In this document: positions 56,211-64,000 of the stretch, piece by piece
How the letters are laid out: every line of letters begins with the position of its first letter
Position numbering within the stretch: the first letter of the stretch is position 1
NCBI GenBank assembly: GCA_963760405.1
Contig: CAVXCV010000007.1
Location: 241,131 to 305,130 of the forward strand
From: RYN-230 sp963760405
GTDB lineage: Bacteria > Actinomycetota > Actinomycetes > Streptosporangiales > Streptosporangiaceae
Reading direction: 5' to 3'
DNA: 64,000 bases
The notes under the pieces: generated by a model
Database searches by the model: none
The model's input: only the letters and a program-made list of their open reading frames with translations
Told to the model about the DNA's origin: nothing
Translations under genes and position numbers: made by a program

Positions 56211-57404
56211 GTGCCTTCGCTGAACACACGAGTATGGCAGCGTTACGGCCAGTTACGGATCTACGTGTCCGCTGACGGGCACCCCGTCGGCTGGTTCGAT
56301 CCCCGTTCCGGCCGATCCGAGGTCAGCGCTCCGGACCTGGAACCGGACTTCTGGACCGCCGTCCGCGCCGAATGCCAGCGGTTGTCACAAGCCGGCCGCA
56401 TCACCGACGATCAGGTCCCGGCCGCTGCCGCACCGGATCCAGCCCAGCAGGACCTCTCCCGGCAGGACCTCTCCCGGCAGGACCTCTCCCGGCAGGACCT
56501 CTCCCGGCAGGACCTCTCCCGGCAGGACCCAGCCCAGCAGGACCTCTCCCGGCAGGACCCAGCCCAGCAGGACCTCTCCCGGCAGGACCCAGCCCAGCAG
56601 GACCTCTCCCGGCAGGACCCAGCCCAGCAGCATCCGATCCCAGAGGATTCGATCCCGGAGAGTCCAGCCCGGCAGAACCCGGTCTCTCCCAGTGCAGCCC
56701 GTGGCTCCCCAGTGCCCCCGGCCCCGCCGGAACCGGGGCGGCATTGGGTCGTCCGAGAGCCGCAGTGGGATGATCTCGCCCGCAACGCGCCCGGCGCATC
56801 TGCCCGCACCCGGGCCAAAGAACTGCGCCGCGACCATCCCCTGCTGACCGGTGCAGCGGCCATGCTCGGGATCCGCACCTCGGCTCAGTCGTTCGCGGCG
56901 GGTGCCCGGGGCGAGCGGATCGTCGGCCGTCAGCTGAACCGGTGGGCAGCACGCTACGGCTGGCACGTGCTGCATGCGGTCCCGGTCGGCCAGCGTGGCG
57001 CCGACATCGACCACGTTGTCATCGGGCCGTTCGGGGTGGTAACCGTCAATACCAAGACCAGCGGAACCACGGTCTGGGTGGGCGAACACGGGATGACGGT
57101 AGGCGGGAAGGCCGTCGATTACCTGCGGAAGTCACGCCTTGAGGCGACCCGAGCCAGCCGGCTCCTGAGCCAGGCGACCGGCCTAGATGTACCGGTCCAG
57201 CCCGCCATCGTGTTCGCTGCTGCCCGCGGGGTCACGATCCGCCGCGGCGGCCCGGCTGATGTCGCGGTGCTGCCCACTCCACGTGCCCTGCGCCGCTGGC
57301 TACGGCGGCAGCCGCCGGTGCTCCAGCCCGGCCATATGGCGGTGATCTACCAGGTGGCCCGCCAGCCGGTCAGCTGGCAGGGCCATCGGCCGTCTACTCG
57401 CTAG
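56211..57404 (+). CDS. NERD-domain (nuclease-related) protein with long repeat linker
   Basis: 397 residues. A small N-terminal domain (QLRIYVSADGHPVGWFDPRSGR) is joined by a 60-residue QDLSR/QDPAQ repeat and a proline-rich part to a NERD domain: GARGERIVGRQLN, GADIDHVVIGPFGVVTVNTKTS with the Glu, Asp and Lys of the restriction-endonuclease-like fold. DNA cleavage is possible from the motif but not proven for the family. GTG 56211 has GGAG 6 bases upstream. It follows the SNF2 gene by 91 bp on the same strand. Confidence 0.85.
   Translation: MPSLNTRVWQRYGQLRIYVSADGHPVGWFDPRSGRSEVSAPDLEPDFWTAVRAECQRLSQAGRITDDQVPAAAAPDPAQQDLSRQDLSRQDLSRQDLSRQDLSRQDPAQQDLSRQDPAQQDLSRQDPAQQDLSRQDPAQQHPIPEDSIPESPARQNPVSPSAARGSPVPPAPPEPGRHWVVREPQWDDLARNAPGASARTRAKELRRDHPLLTGAAAMLGIRTSAQSFAAGARGERIVGRQLNRWAARYGWHVLHAVPVGQRGADIDHVVIGPFGVVTVNTKTSGTTVWVGEHGMTVGGKAVDYLRKSRLEATRASRLLSQATGLDVPVQPAIVFAAARGVTIRRGGPADVAVLPTPRALRRWLRRQPPVLQPGHMAVIYQVARQPVSWQGHRPSTR
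56446..56632. repeat. 15/30-bp minisatellite in the NERD gene
   Basis: Five consecutive 15-bp units encoding QDLSR, then alternating QDPAQ and QDLSR units (a 30-bp higher-order repeat, about three and a half copies). All are in frame. Confidence 0.93.
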
Positions 57405-57413
57405 CGCACTGTC

Positions 57414-57494
57414 GGCCCACATCACACGCGTGACGGCGGCCCACATCACACGCGTGACGCCCGCCCCGCACCGCACGGCACCGCACGCGTGACG
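57414..57494. repeat. Intergenic 23-bp direct repeat with ACGCGT core
   Basis: Two exact 23-bp copies at 57414-57436 and 57438-57460 (CGGCCCACATCACACGCGTG...), and a third partial copy, CACGCGTGACG, at 57484-57494. The region separates the convergent NERD and HNH genes. Confidence 0.85.
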
Positions 57495-57550
57495 TCTGGC
57501 CCGCTAGCGCTGGTGCGGTGGCCATGACCGTTCGCCGGGGCAGTCCCTGC

Positions 57551-59651
57551 TCACGCTGGGTAGCTGGTGGGTGTGGTGGTGTAGGTGCGGTGTCCGGGGG
57601 TGGTCCAGGTGAGGGTGCCAGGCTGGTGGTGGGTGAGGGTCCAGCCGGGGGCTTGCTTGGTGCGGTGGTGGCGGCGGCAGACGGGACCGAGGTCGCATTC
57701 GCAGGTCCGTCCGCCGAGGTGATACGGGATCGTGTGGTCGAGATCGCAGCGGTCGGCGGGGCGGCGGCAGCCGGGAGCGGTGCAGGTGGCGTTTCGGATG
57801 CCGATGAGGTGGCGCAGCGAGGCGGCGGGCTGATAGCCGCGGGACTCCCGGGGGTGGGCGCAGTCGCGGGTCTGGAGCGGGGTCAGGGTGATACCGCAGA
57901 CCCAGTCCAGCGCGCCCGGCGGCCCGGTGGCAGGGAGGCGCGGGCCGGGCGGCCGGGGGCCCGGGCGGGCCAGTGCCGGGCGGGCCGCCTCCGCTGGTGG
58001 CGGTGCCGCCCGGCCTGCGACCGCGGGGTTGGGGACCAGCGCCGCCGGGTGCGGTGGGCGCGGGGGTTTCCGAGGGCCGGCCGGGGCCGGTGCGGTCGCA
58101 GCCATGGGCGACCGCGTGCCCGTCGGGACCGGTGAGGGTGAGGCACCACTGGTTCGCGGGATAGGCGGCGAGCATGGTGGCGATGGCCCAGGAGTCCTCG
58201 GCGTCCAGTGGTCCGAACCCGGCGGCGTGGCCGGGGGCCTGGGACCAGCCCAGCCAGGTCGCCAGGGGCATGGTCAGGTTGACCGTGCCACGCAATCCCA
58301 GCCCAGGCGTCCCGGTCCCGGTGGTCCCGGCGGGTGTATCCATGCCAGGAGAGCCTGAGGAGCCGCAACCTGCAGGAGCGCTGGCGGCCGCGCTGCCGGT
58401 AGGCGCACTGCCGGTGGCCGCGCTGCTGGCGGGCGCGCTGCCGGTGGGCGCGCTGCTGGCGGGCGCGCTGCCGGTGGGCGCGCTGCCGGTGGGCGCACTG
58501 CCGGTGGCCGCGCTGCCGGTGGGCGCACTGCTGGTGGGCGCGCTGCCGCCGGTTGCTTCCGGGACGGGGTCGCCCGGATGCTCCCTGGCCGGGCCGCTGT
58601 CCTCGCCAGCTCGGCTGCCGTCCTCGCCAGCCGCGGCGGACAGGAGGGTGCCTGCGGGCTGGCCGGACAGGAGGTGGAGGTAGGCACGGGCCCGCAACTG
58701 GTCGAGAGTTCCGTCCGCGCCCGCGGCGCGCAGGGCCAAGGCCAGGGCGGTCAGATTCTTGTCTGCGGCGAGCACCTCCACGGGGGGCAAGTCCCGGCCG
58801 CTCAAGGCAGCGGTCCCGCCGGTCTCGGTGAACACCTCCACCCGGGCGTCCCGCAGCGCCTTGTCCTTACGCTGTTTCGCCGCGTCCGGGTCAGCGGCGA
58901 GCACCGCCCGGCGGACCGCGGGGCGCAGCTGCCCGCTGGTCTGCCGGGCGGCTTTCCCGATGATCAGCGCTTCGACGGCGGCGGCCTGCTCATCATTGAG
59001 GCCGGACAGTTCGTCGGCGATGATCTCGGCGCGGCGCTCATCGATCACCCCGGCGAGCAGTGCCGCCCGGGTGGCGGGCAGCCGGTCCAGGGCCATGGCC
59101 AGGGACAAGATCCGGCTGGCGCTGCGCCCGGTCAGGGTGAGGGCGAACGCGATCTCATCACCGGCGTGCTCGAACGGGCGCCAGTCCCCGCTAGCCCGGG
59201 CCCCGGCCTCACGCCGGGCCGCCAGCTGGGACACTGCGGCCAGCCGTAGCGCCGCCGACCAGGAACACAACCGGTCCACAGCCTGCAGCACGCCGGTCAG
59301 CTCGTTGTCATCCAGCCCGGCCAGGCCATCACCATGCACCCGCTCCGCCAGGCCCGCCAGCACCGGCCCGGGCAGCATCGTGTCCGCCGCCCCGCCGAGC
59401 GCGAACGACGCTCCGGCCGTGAGTGTGACGGCACCGGGCGGATCATCGGAGGACTCCTCCAGCCACGCCTGGACCGCCTGATCGGCCAGCCAGCCGGGCT
59501 CCTCGTCGAGCTCAGCACTCAGGTCGCCAGGAGGCGGATCGGATGGATCCCGGCCGGCGTCGTCCCAGTACCTCCCGGGTGGAAAGCCGGGAAAGGCAAG
59601 GATGCCGGGAACGCTGGCGCGCGGGCCGTGGCGCTGAGGGTCTGCTGGCAT
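57551..59651 (-). CDS. DUF222/HNH endonuclease domain protein (one frameshift)
   Basis: About 699 residues after repair. The N-terminal DUF222 part includes LDRLPATRAALLAGVIDERRAEIIADEL, typical of the large actinobacterial 13E12-like family. The HNH nuclease is at the C terminus in another frame: CTAPGCRRPADRCDLDHTIP, YHLGGRTCECDLGPVCRRHH. The length requires one extra base somewhere in 57920-58105, where both frames are Pro/Gly-rich. A pentapeptide minisatellite lies in the middle. The function of the family is unclear; many copies sit in mobile or repetitive contexts. A canonical promoter lies just upstream. Confidence 0.85.
58376..58560. repeat. 15-bp minisatellite in the DUF222/HNH gene
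   Basis: About twelve five-codon units related to GSAPT (GSAPT, SSAPT, GSAAT, GSAPA, SSAAT). On the plus strand the commonest unit is CCGGTGGGCGCGCTG. Copies differ by a few substitutions. Confidence 0.92.
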
Positions 59652-59686
59652 CCGCTCACCTCCCGCACGACTGGAAGCCTAAGAAC

Positions 59687-59715
59687 ATATTAGCGAAAGA
59701 GATGCAGAATGGCAA
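59687..59715 (-). promoter_or_regulatory. Sigma70/SigA-type promoter of the DUF222/HNH gene
   Basis: On the minus strand TTGCCA (-35, 59715-59710), a 17-bp spacer, and TAATAT (-10, 59692-59687). The start codon is 35 bp downstream. The stretch is markedly AT-rich against its surroundings. Confidence 0.65.
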
Positions 59716-59772
59716 GTATAATCGAATATAGTTTCTAGTCACTGGGGACGCTGACCGGGTCCTCCTGCCAGG

Positions 59773-60576
59773 TCAATGTGCCGAACATTGGAGGGTGAAC
59801 AGGCGGCGGGGGCCGCGCCAGTGCCGAGGCGGCCGAAAGTGGCTGATCAGATCGGGCTGGTCACCGGATGGTGGCTCCCGCACGCTGTCCAGCGCCCGGG
59901 TAGCGATACCGTTCTGCACCGCCAATGGCCGGTCCCAGCCGCGGTAGGGCCCCAGGAATGCATCACGCTGGGTATCGAACCCGGCCAGCGGCTCGGAGCA
60001 GGCGAAGTACGTGAAGTTGTCGCACCGCTCCCGGTACTCGGTCTTGTGGTAGATAACGCCGTCGGCGACTTCCACCTCGCCGGTCGAGTAGTTCCTTTGG
60101 AAACTCGTTACGTCATCTTGGGCATCCCACAAGCAGGATTCCACCGAGGAGAAGGAGAGGCGGCCGGGAGGCCGCGAACGTTCGAGACGCAACCGCCAGA
60201 CCTCGAGGGTCTCGCCGGGCGGCACGAAGTACAGCGTCTCCGCCCGCACGCCCTGGTAGGCGGAGGTTATCTGGGCGTGGGAGAGCCCATGACGGCATTC
60301 GTAGCGGCCCAAGGGCCGCTGCGTGGGCTGCCAGGACGGGGACCAGAACGCACCGGAGTCATCGTCACGGAGGTAGACGTACCGCCCGCCGGCGTCCCCC
60401 GGAACATCGTTTGTACCGGTAGCGGGTTATCCGCCTGCGGTATTAGAGATGACGCCGGAGAACTCTTCCGTGCCCAGATAGTTGAGCCACGGGAAAGGCG
60501 TATCCGGGCGGGTGATCACGTATTCGCGGCGATGGCCGTAGAAGTCGCCGTAGCACACTGTAAATTCCCCTTGCAT
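59773..60576 (-). pseudogene. GH94 cellobiose/chitobiose phosphorylase-like, decayed N-terminal part
   Basis: From ATG 60576 the frame reads REYVITRPDTPFPWLNYLGT then EEFSGVISNTAGG and stops at TAA, exactly where the family continues YSFYRDAR. A further stretch, RYRY...DVPGDAGGRYVYLRDD, needs one base removed near 60411. From about 60310 the sequence ECRHGLSHAQITSAYQGVRAETLYFVPPGE and STGEVEVADGVIYHKTEYRE, AGFDTQRDAFLGPYRGWDRP again matches well. Homology ends near 59930; the remaining 550 or so residues with the catalytic Asp are absent. At least three lesions show a dead gene once used for beta-glucan or chitin-sugar phosphorolysis. Confidence 0.8.
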
Positions 60577-61193
60577 TTACCCGCAGGCAGGTACCGGAGG
60601 CAGGCGGCTCCAATGTTGCATCGGCTCCGGCCGGGCGCAACGGCGGGCACAACGGGAGATCCGGCCGGGGTCACCCGCCCGGCCGTCCAGGGCCGGCAGC
60701 TATTTCCGGCCAGGAGGTACAGTCGCGCGGATCACCGCAGGTCAACCCGTGAGTAACAAAGGACTCCAGGGCACCGGCCTGGCCACGACGGCCGTCACCC
60801 GGGGCGGCGGGCAGGCGGTGTGATTTACACCCGCCCGGCCCGCTCGCAGCCGACCACCAGGGCCGGGGCCGGCTGGGTGTTACGGGCCGGTTAACTAGCT
60901 GGCCCATGTTTACTGACATGTCATCTCATGCCGGAAATAGTCGCTATGATCTCGCGGTGGCCACCCGGAATATCCGAGTTACAGGCAGCCCCGACGACAC
61001 CGCCTGTACCACGGGCCCCACCGCGAACCCGGTGAGATCTGGCGCGCTGCTGGCGTGCTTGCGGTGGCATCTCCTCGCAGACCGAACCTCCCTTCGCCGG
61101 CTGAGGTCGACATGACATCTCTTCACCCGCCGACGCATTCCCCCACTGCCGCGCGCCGCATCGGGCTTCCGGGCCCGCAGGAAAGGAAGCTGG
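60577..61193. other. 617-bp gap upstream of the APC permease
   Basis: No supported gene. Short frames here lack ribosome sites or family resemblance. It contains the palindrome TGACATGTCA (60914-60923) and two 13-bp near-identical sequences, GACATGTCATCTC (60915) and GACATGACATCTC (61109), which could be regulatory. A long leader for the permease mRNA is possible; no known riboswitch was recognised. Confidence 0.4.
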
Positions 61194-62684
61194 ATGACTG
61201 ACCAGCCGACCACCACCGTCCCAGGAATCGTGTCCGCCCCTCCGGCCCGGCTGGAGCCGGATGCCATCGGGGTAGCCCAGGACACCGTCATCGGCATGGC
61301 CTCGTCCGCCCCGGCGGTGTCCACCGGGCTGACGCTCGCCGCATTAGCAGCCGCCGCCGCCTACGGCAGCGGCCCAGTCATCGTGCTGACCGCGGTGCCC
61401 ATGCTGATCATCGCGAACGCGTACCGGCGGCTGAACATGTGGAACGCCAACTGCGGCGCTTCGTTCGAATGGGTCGGCCGCGCGATCAACCCCTATCTCG
61501 GTTTCCTGACCGGATGGCTCATGATCGCCGGATACATCATCGGAGCGGTGGCCGGCGTGGAGATCGTCGGCCCGTCGGTGGTCGGCGTGTTCACCTCCGG
61601 CAGCAGCAGCACCTGGACCAATGTCGCCCTGGCCACCGCCGTATCGCTGATCATGCTGGTGATCGCGGTCGCCGGGATCCGGATCACGGCGCGCACCCAG
61701 GTCAGCATGGCCATCGTGGAGTACGCCATCCTCATCGGCTTCGCTGTCGTCGGCCTGTACCTGGTACTCCGGCATCACCCCGGTACGGTCCCGATCACCC
61801 GGGGCTGGTTCAGCCTGTCCGGAGTCGGCGGCAAGGGCAGCCTGTCCGCGGGCCTGCTGCTGGCGGTGTTCATGTTCAGCGGCTGGGAAGGCACCCTGTA
61901 CGTCAACGAGGAGGTCAAGCACCGGCGGGTCAACCCGGGCCGGGCCGCGGTCATCGCGGTCATCCTGCTGACCATCATCTACACCCTGGCCACCATGGGC
62001 CTGCAGGGCACGGTGTCGCCGGCCAAGCTGCAGGCCAACTCGACGAACGCGCTCGTCTTCGTGGCCCAGTCGATCGCCGGGCCGAACTGGGCCAAAGTGA
62101 TGGCACTGTGCCTGGCGCTCTCGGTGATCGCCGCCACCGGCACCAACATCGTGCTCACCGCCCGGATCATCTACGGCATGGCCAGCTACCGGGCCCTGCC
62201 GGAGTTCCTGGCCAACGTCTCCCGCCGGTTCGCCACCCCGGCCGCCGCCAGCATCCTCGTCGGCTTCCTGCTCATCGCGCTGACCTGGGTGTACCTGCTG
62301 GCCAGCACGGTGCAGAACGCATTCACCGCGGTCGTGAGCGTCTCCGGCCTGCTGTTCGCCGCGTTCTACATCCTGACCGCGCTGGCCACCATCGTCTACT
62401 ACCGCCGCCGGGTCTTCAGCAGTGTCTGGGACGCGCTGATCCTCGGCATACTCCCCATCGGGGCTGCGGTGTTCCTCGGCTGGATCATTTACAAGTCGGT
62501 CCAGGCCGCCCCCACGTCACAGGTCTGGTCGCTCATCGCGGTGGTGGTCGTGGGATTCGTGTTGATGCTGGTCGCTCGATTCCTGCTACGGTCGCCGTTC
62601 TTCCAGATCCAGCGGGAGAGCGACGCCGGGAACCGGGACCATGACCTGGTGGCGGCTCCGCCGCCGCACACCCACCGGAGGTAA
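61194..62684 (+). CDS. APC-superfamily amino acid permease
   Basis: 496 residues with about twelve membrane helices. DAIGVAQDTVIGMASSAPAVSTGLTLAAL (family start with helix-breaking Ser-Ala-Pro) and FMFSGWEGTLYVNEEVKHRRVNPGRAAVIAVI (TM6/7 signature) are clear. GAAAGGAAG precedes the ATG. It stands alone between a decayed phosphorylase and a glycosyltransferase; substrate not indicated. Confidence 0.9.
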   Translation: MTDQPTTTVPGIVSAPPARLEPDAIGVAQDTVIGMASSAPAVSTGLTLAALAAAAAYGSGPVIVLTAVPMLIIANAYRRLNMWNANCGASFEWVGRAINPYLGFLTGWLMIAGYIIGAVAGVEIVGPSVVGVFTSGSSSTWTNVALATAVSLIMLVIAVAGIRITARTQVSMAIVEYAILIGFAVVGLYLVLRHHPGTVPITRGWFSLSGVGGKGSLSAGLLLAVFMFSGWEGTLYVNEEVKHRRVNPGRAAVIAVILLTIIYTLATMGLQGTVSPAKLQANSTNALVFVAQSIAGPNWAKVMALCLALSVIAATGTNIVLTARIIYGMASYRALPEFLANVSRRFATPAAASILVGFLLIALTWVYLLASTVQNAFTAVVSVSGLLFAAFYILTALATIVYYRRRVFSSVWDALILGILPIGAAVFLGWIIYKSVQAAPTSQVWSLIAVVVVGFVLMLVARFLLRSPFFQIQRESDAGNRDHDLVAAPPPHTHRR

Positions 62685-62699
62685 CGCCCGGACCCGCTG

Positions 62700-62720
62700 C
62701 GGCGCCCCAGGACGGCGCCG
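62700..62720 (+). terminator. GC-rich hairpin after the permease
   Basis: CGGCGCC and GGCGCCG arms with a 7-nt loop, 16 bp after the permease stop. No T-tract follows, which is common for actinobacterial terminators. Confidence 0.4.
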
Positions 62721-62786
62721 GGTGTTCGCGAGCCTGTCATTCCGGGTTCCCGGCTCCGGCACCTGACGCCGCGATGATCAGCAGAT

Positions 62787-63970
62787 GTGAGGATCGTGCG
62801 GCTGGCCAACTACGTGGCGCCCGCTTCCGGCGGGCTGCGCACCGCCCTGCGCGAGCTGGGTGCTGGTTACCTGGCCGCGGGCCACGATCCGGTGCTGGTC
62901 ATCCCAGGGCCCCGGCCCGGGCGTGAGCACACCAGGCAAGGCCTGGTCATCACCGTGCCCGGGGTGCCTGTCCCAGCCACCGGTGGATACCGGGCGATCA
63001 TCACCCGGCGCCCGCTGCGGCGGCTGCTCGATCAGCTGGAGCCGGACCGGCTCGAGGTGTCCGACCGGACGACGCTGCGGTGGACCGGCGGCTGGGCCCG
63101 GGCGGCCGGGGTGCGGTCCATGATGGTCTCGCATGACAGCCTGGCCGGGCTGATGACGTTGTTCTCGCCGCCGGGCCGGCCCGTGGCCCGGCTGGCTGAC
63201 CAGCTGGCGGACCGGCTGAACACCGGATCCGCGGCCTCGTTCGACGTCATCGTCAGCACCACCGGGTGGGCGGGCGCTGAATTCCGCCGGCTCGGCGTGG
63301 CCAACCTGGCCCAGGTTCCGCTCGGCGTTGACCTGGCCTGCTTCCACCCCGGCCACCGGGACGAGGGCCTGCGGGCGTCGCTCGCCCCGGATGGCCGCCC
63401 GCTGCTGGTGCACTGCAGCCGGCGTCCCCGGAGAAACGGCCGGAACGGGCCGTGGGCGCGCTGGCCGAACTGCGCCGCCGGGGCATGCCCGCGGTCCTGG
63501 TCATCGCCGGCGACGGGCCGCAGCGACGGTCACTGCAGGCCCGGGCGGCCGGGCTGCCGGTCCGGTTCCTGCGGCACATCAGCGATCGCGGCCGCCTGGC
63601 CACGCTACTGGCCACCGCGGACGTGGCGATCGCCCCCGGACCGGTGGAGACGTTCGGGCTGTCCGCGCTCGAGGCGCTGGCCAGCGGCACGCCAGCCGTG
63701 GTGAGCAGCCGCAGCGCGCTGCCGGAGGTGATCGGGCCGGCCGGGCTGACCAGCGAGGACGACGACGCGTCGTGCGCCGACGCCATCGAGCGCCTGCTGC
63801 GCCAGGACGTGACCAGCCGCAGGCAGCTCGCCCGGGCCCGGGCCGAGCGATTCGGCTGGCCGACCGCGGTGGATGGCTTCCTCAACGCGCACGGGCTGGC
63901 CCCGGTGCGTACGGCCTGCCTGCCCCGGCGGCCGCTGCTGCGCCAGACGCCGGCCACGGCCGCCCGCTAG
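62787..63970 (+). CDS. GT4-type glycosyltransferase (one frameshift)
   Basis: 394 residues after repair. The N-terminal half (MRIVRLANYVAPASGGLRTALRELG, VSHDSLAGL) and the C-terminal half (PVETFGLSALEALASGTPAVVSSRSALPEV, the E-x7-E nucleotide-sugar motif) are in different frames. One base is missing near 63423, within the expected CSRLSPEKRPE. It would transfer a sugar from an NDP- or GDP-donor to a lipid or glycan acceptor (PimB/MshA-like fold). The C terminus is complete inside the window. Confidence 0.85.
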
Positions 63971-64000
63971 GCCCGGGCCTGCGATAGCGGGCTTGTTCTC

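Noticed and set aside
56446..56632. Possible CRISPR array
   Set aside because: Units are 15 or 30 bp with no unique spacers and lie in an open reading frame; no cas gene is near.
58376..58560. Possible CRISPR array or collagen-like gene on the plus strand
   Set aside because: The repeat is a pentapeptide array inside the DUF222 frame on the minus strand; the plus-strand frame is a shadow.
60906..61115. Small gene upstream of the APC permease
   Set aside because: 69 codons, no ribosome site, no recognisable family and unusual composition for a protein.

Overview
The window is high-GC DNA with tightly packed genes, many GTG starts and many stop/start overlaps. It looks like the chromosome of a soil-type actinomycete (Actinomycetota). 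Lineage-typical families support this: a PF04672-type SAM methyltransferase, an NDMA-dependent alcohol dehydrogenase, PaaX, PucR, a DUF222/HNH protein and a PptH-PptT pair. The genus cannot be fixed from the sequence alone; a Streptosporangiales- or Frankia-like relative would fit. No tRNA, rRNA, CRISPR array or insertion sequence was recognised.

Layout. 0-4.4 kb: end of a molybdenum hydroxylase, urate oxidase, then on the other strand a glutamine-synthetase-like ligase and an APC permease (purine/amine catabolism). 4.5-10.8 kb: UspA-like protein and an ABC export operon (propeller protein, FtsX-like permease, two ATPases). 10.8-19.1 kb: epimerase remnant, SAM methyltransferase, two THUMP-type RNA methyltransferases flanking a class C beta-lactamase-like esterase, a divergent MiaA, and a DrrAB-like ABC pair. 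19.4-21.5 kb: PptH/PptT homologues and a GyrI-like protein. 22.1-28.4 kb: a coupled one-carbon operon (PurU, MetV-like, MetF, unknown SAM methyltransferase, core MetE, MetK) that could carry a methyl group from folate to SAM. 28.4-36.9 kb: aldehyde dehydrogenase divergent from PucR, homocysteine methyltransferase/MTHFR and a three-subunit molybdenum hydroxylase, with a long palindrome between the two arms. 37.1-43.2 kb: NDMA-dependent alcohol dehydrogenase with PaaX, divergent from a dehydrogenase/cupin/acetoacetyl-CoA ligase operon. 43.2-49.2 kb: gene remnants followed by a complete branched-chain-amino-acid-type ABC importer. 49.2-52.6 kb: quinone oxidoreductase and IclR, divergent from a truncated PEP-utilising-type protein joined to a HAD remnant. 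52.6-59.7 kb: SWIM-SNF2 helicase, NERD-domain protein, DUF222/HNH protein. 59.8-64 kb: decayed GH94 phosphorylase, second APC permease, GT4 glycosyltransferase.

Three unusual things run through the window. First, five unrelated sites (four inside genes, one in a promoter region) carry tandem repeats of exactly 15 bp but of different sequence. Second, at least five genes are truncation or deletion remnants spliced to foreign sequence. Third, seven otherwise well-preserved genes carry single-base indels (eight in total), and an eighth gene is shifted by a perfect 20-bp tandem duplication. The indels may be consensus errors in the assembly; the duplication and the deletion scars look more like real mutations.
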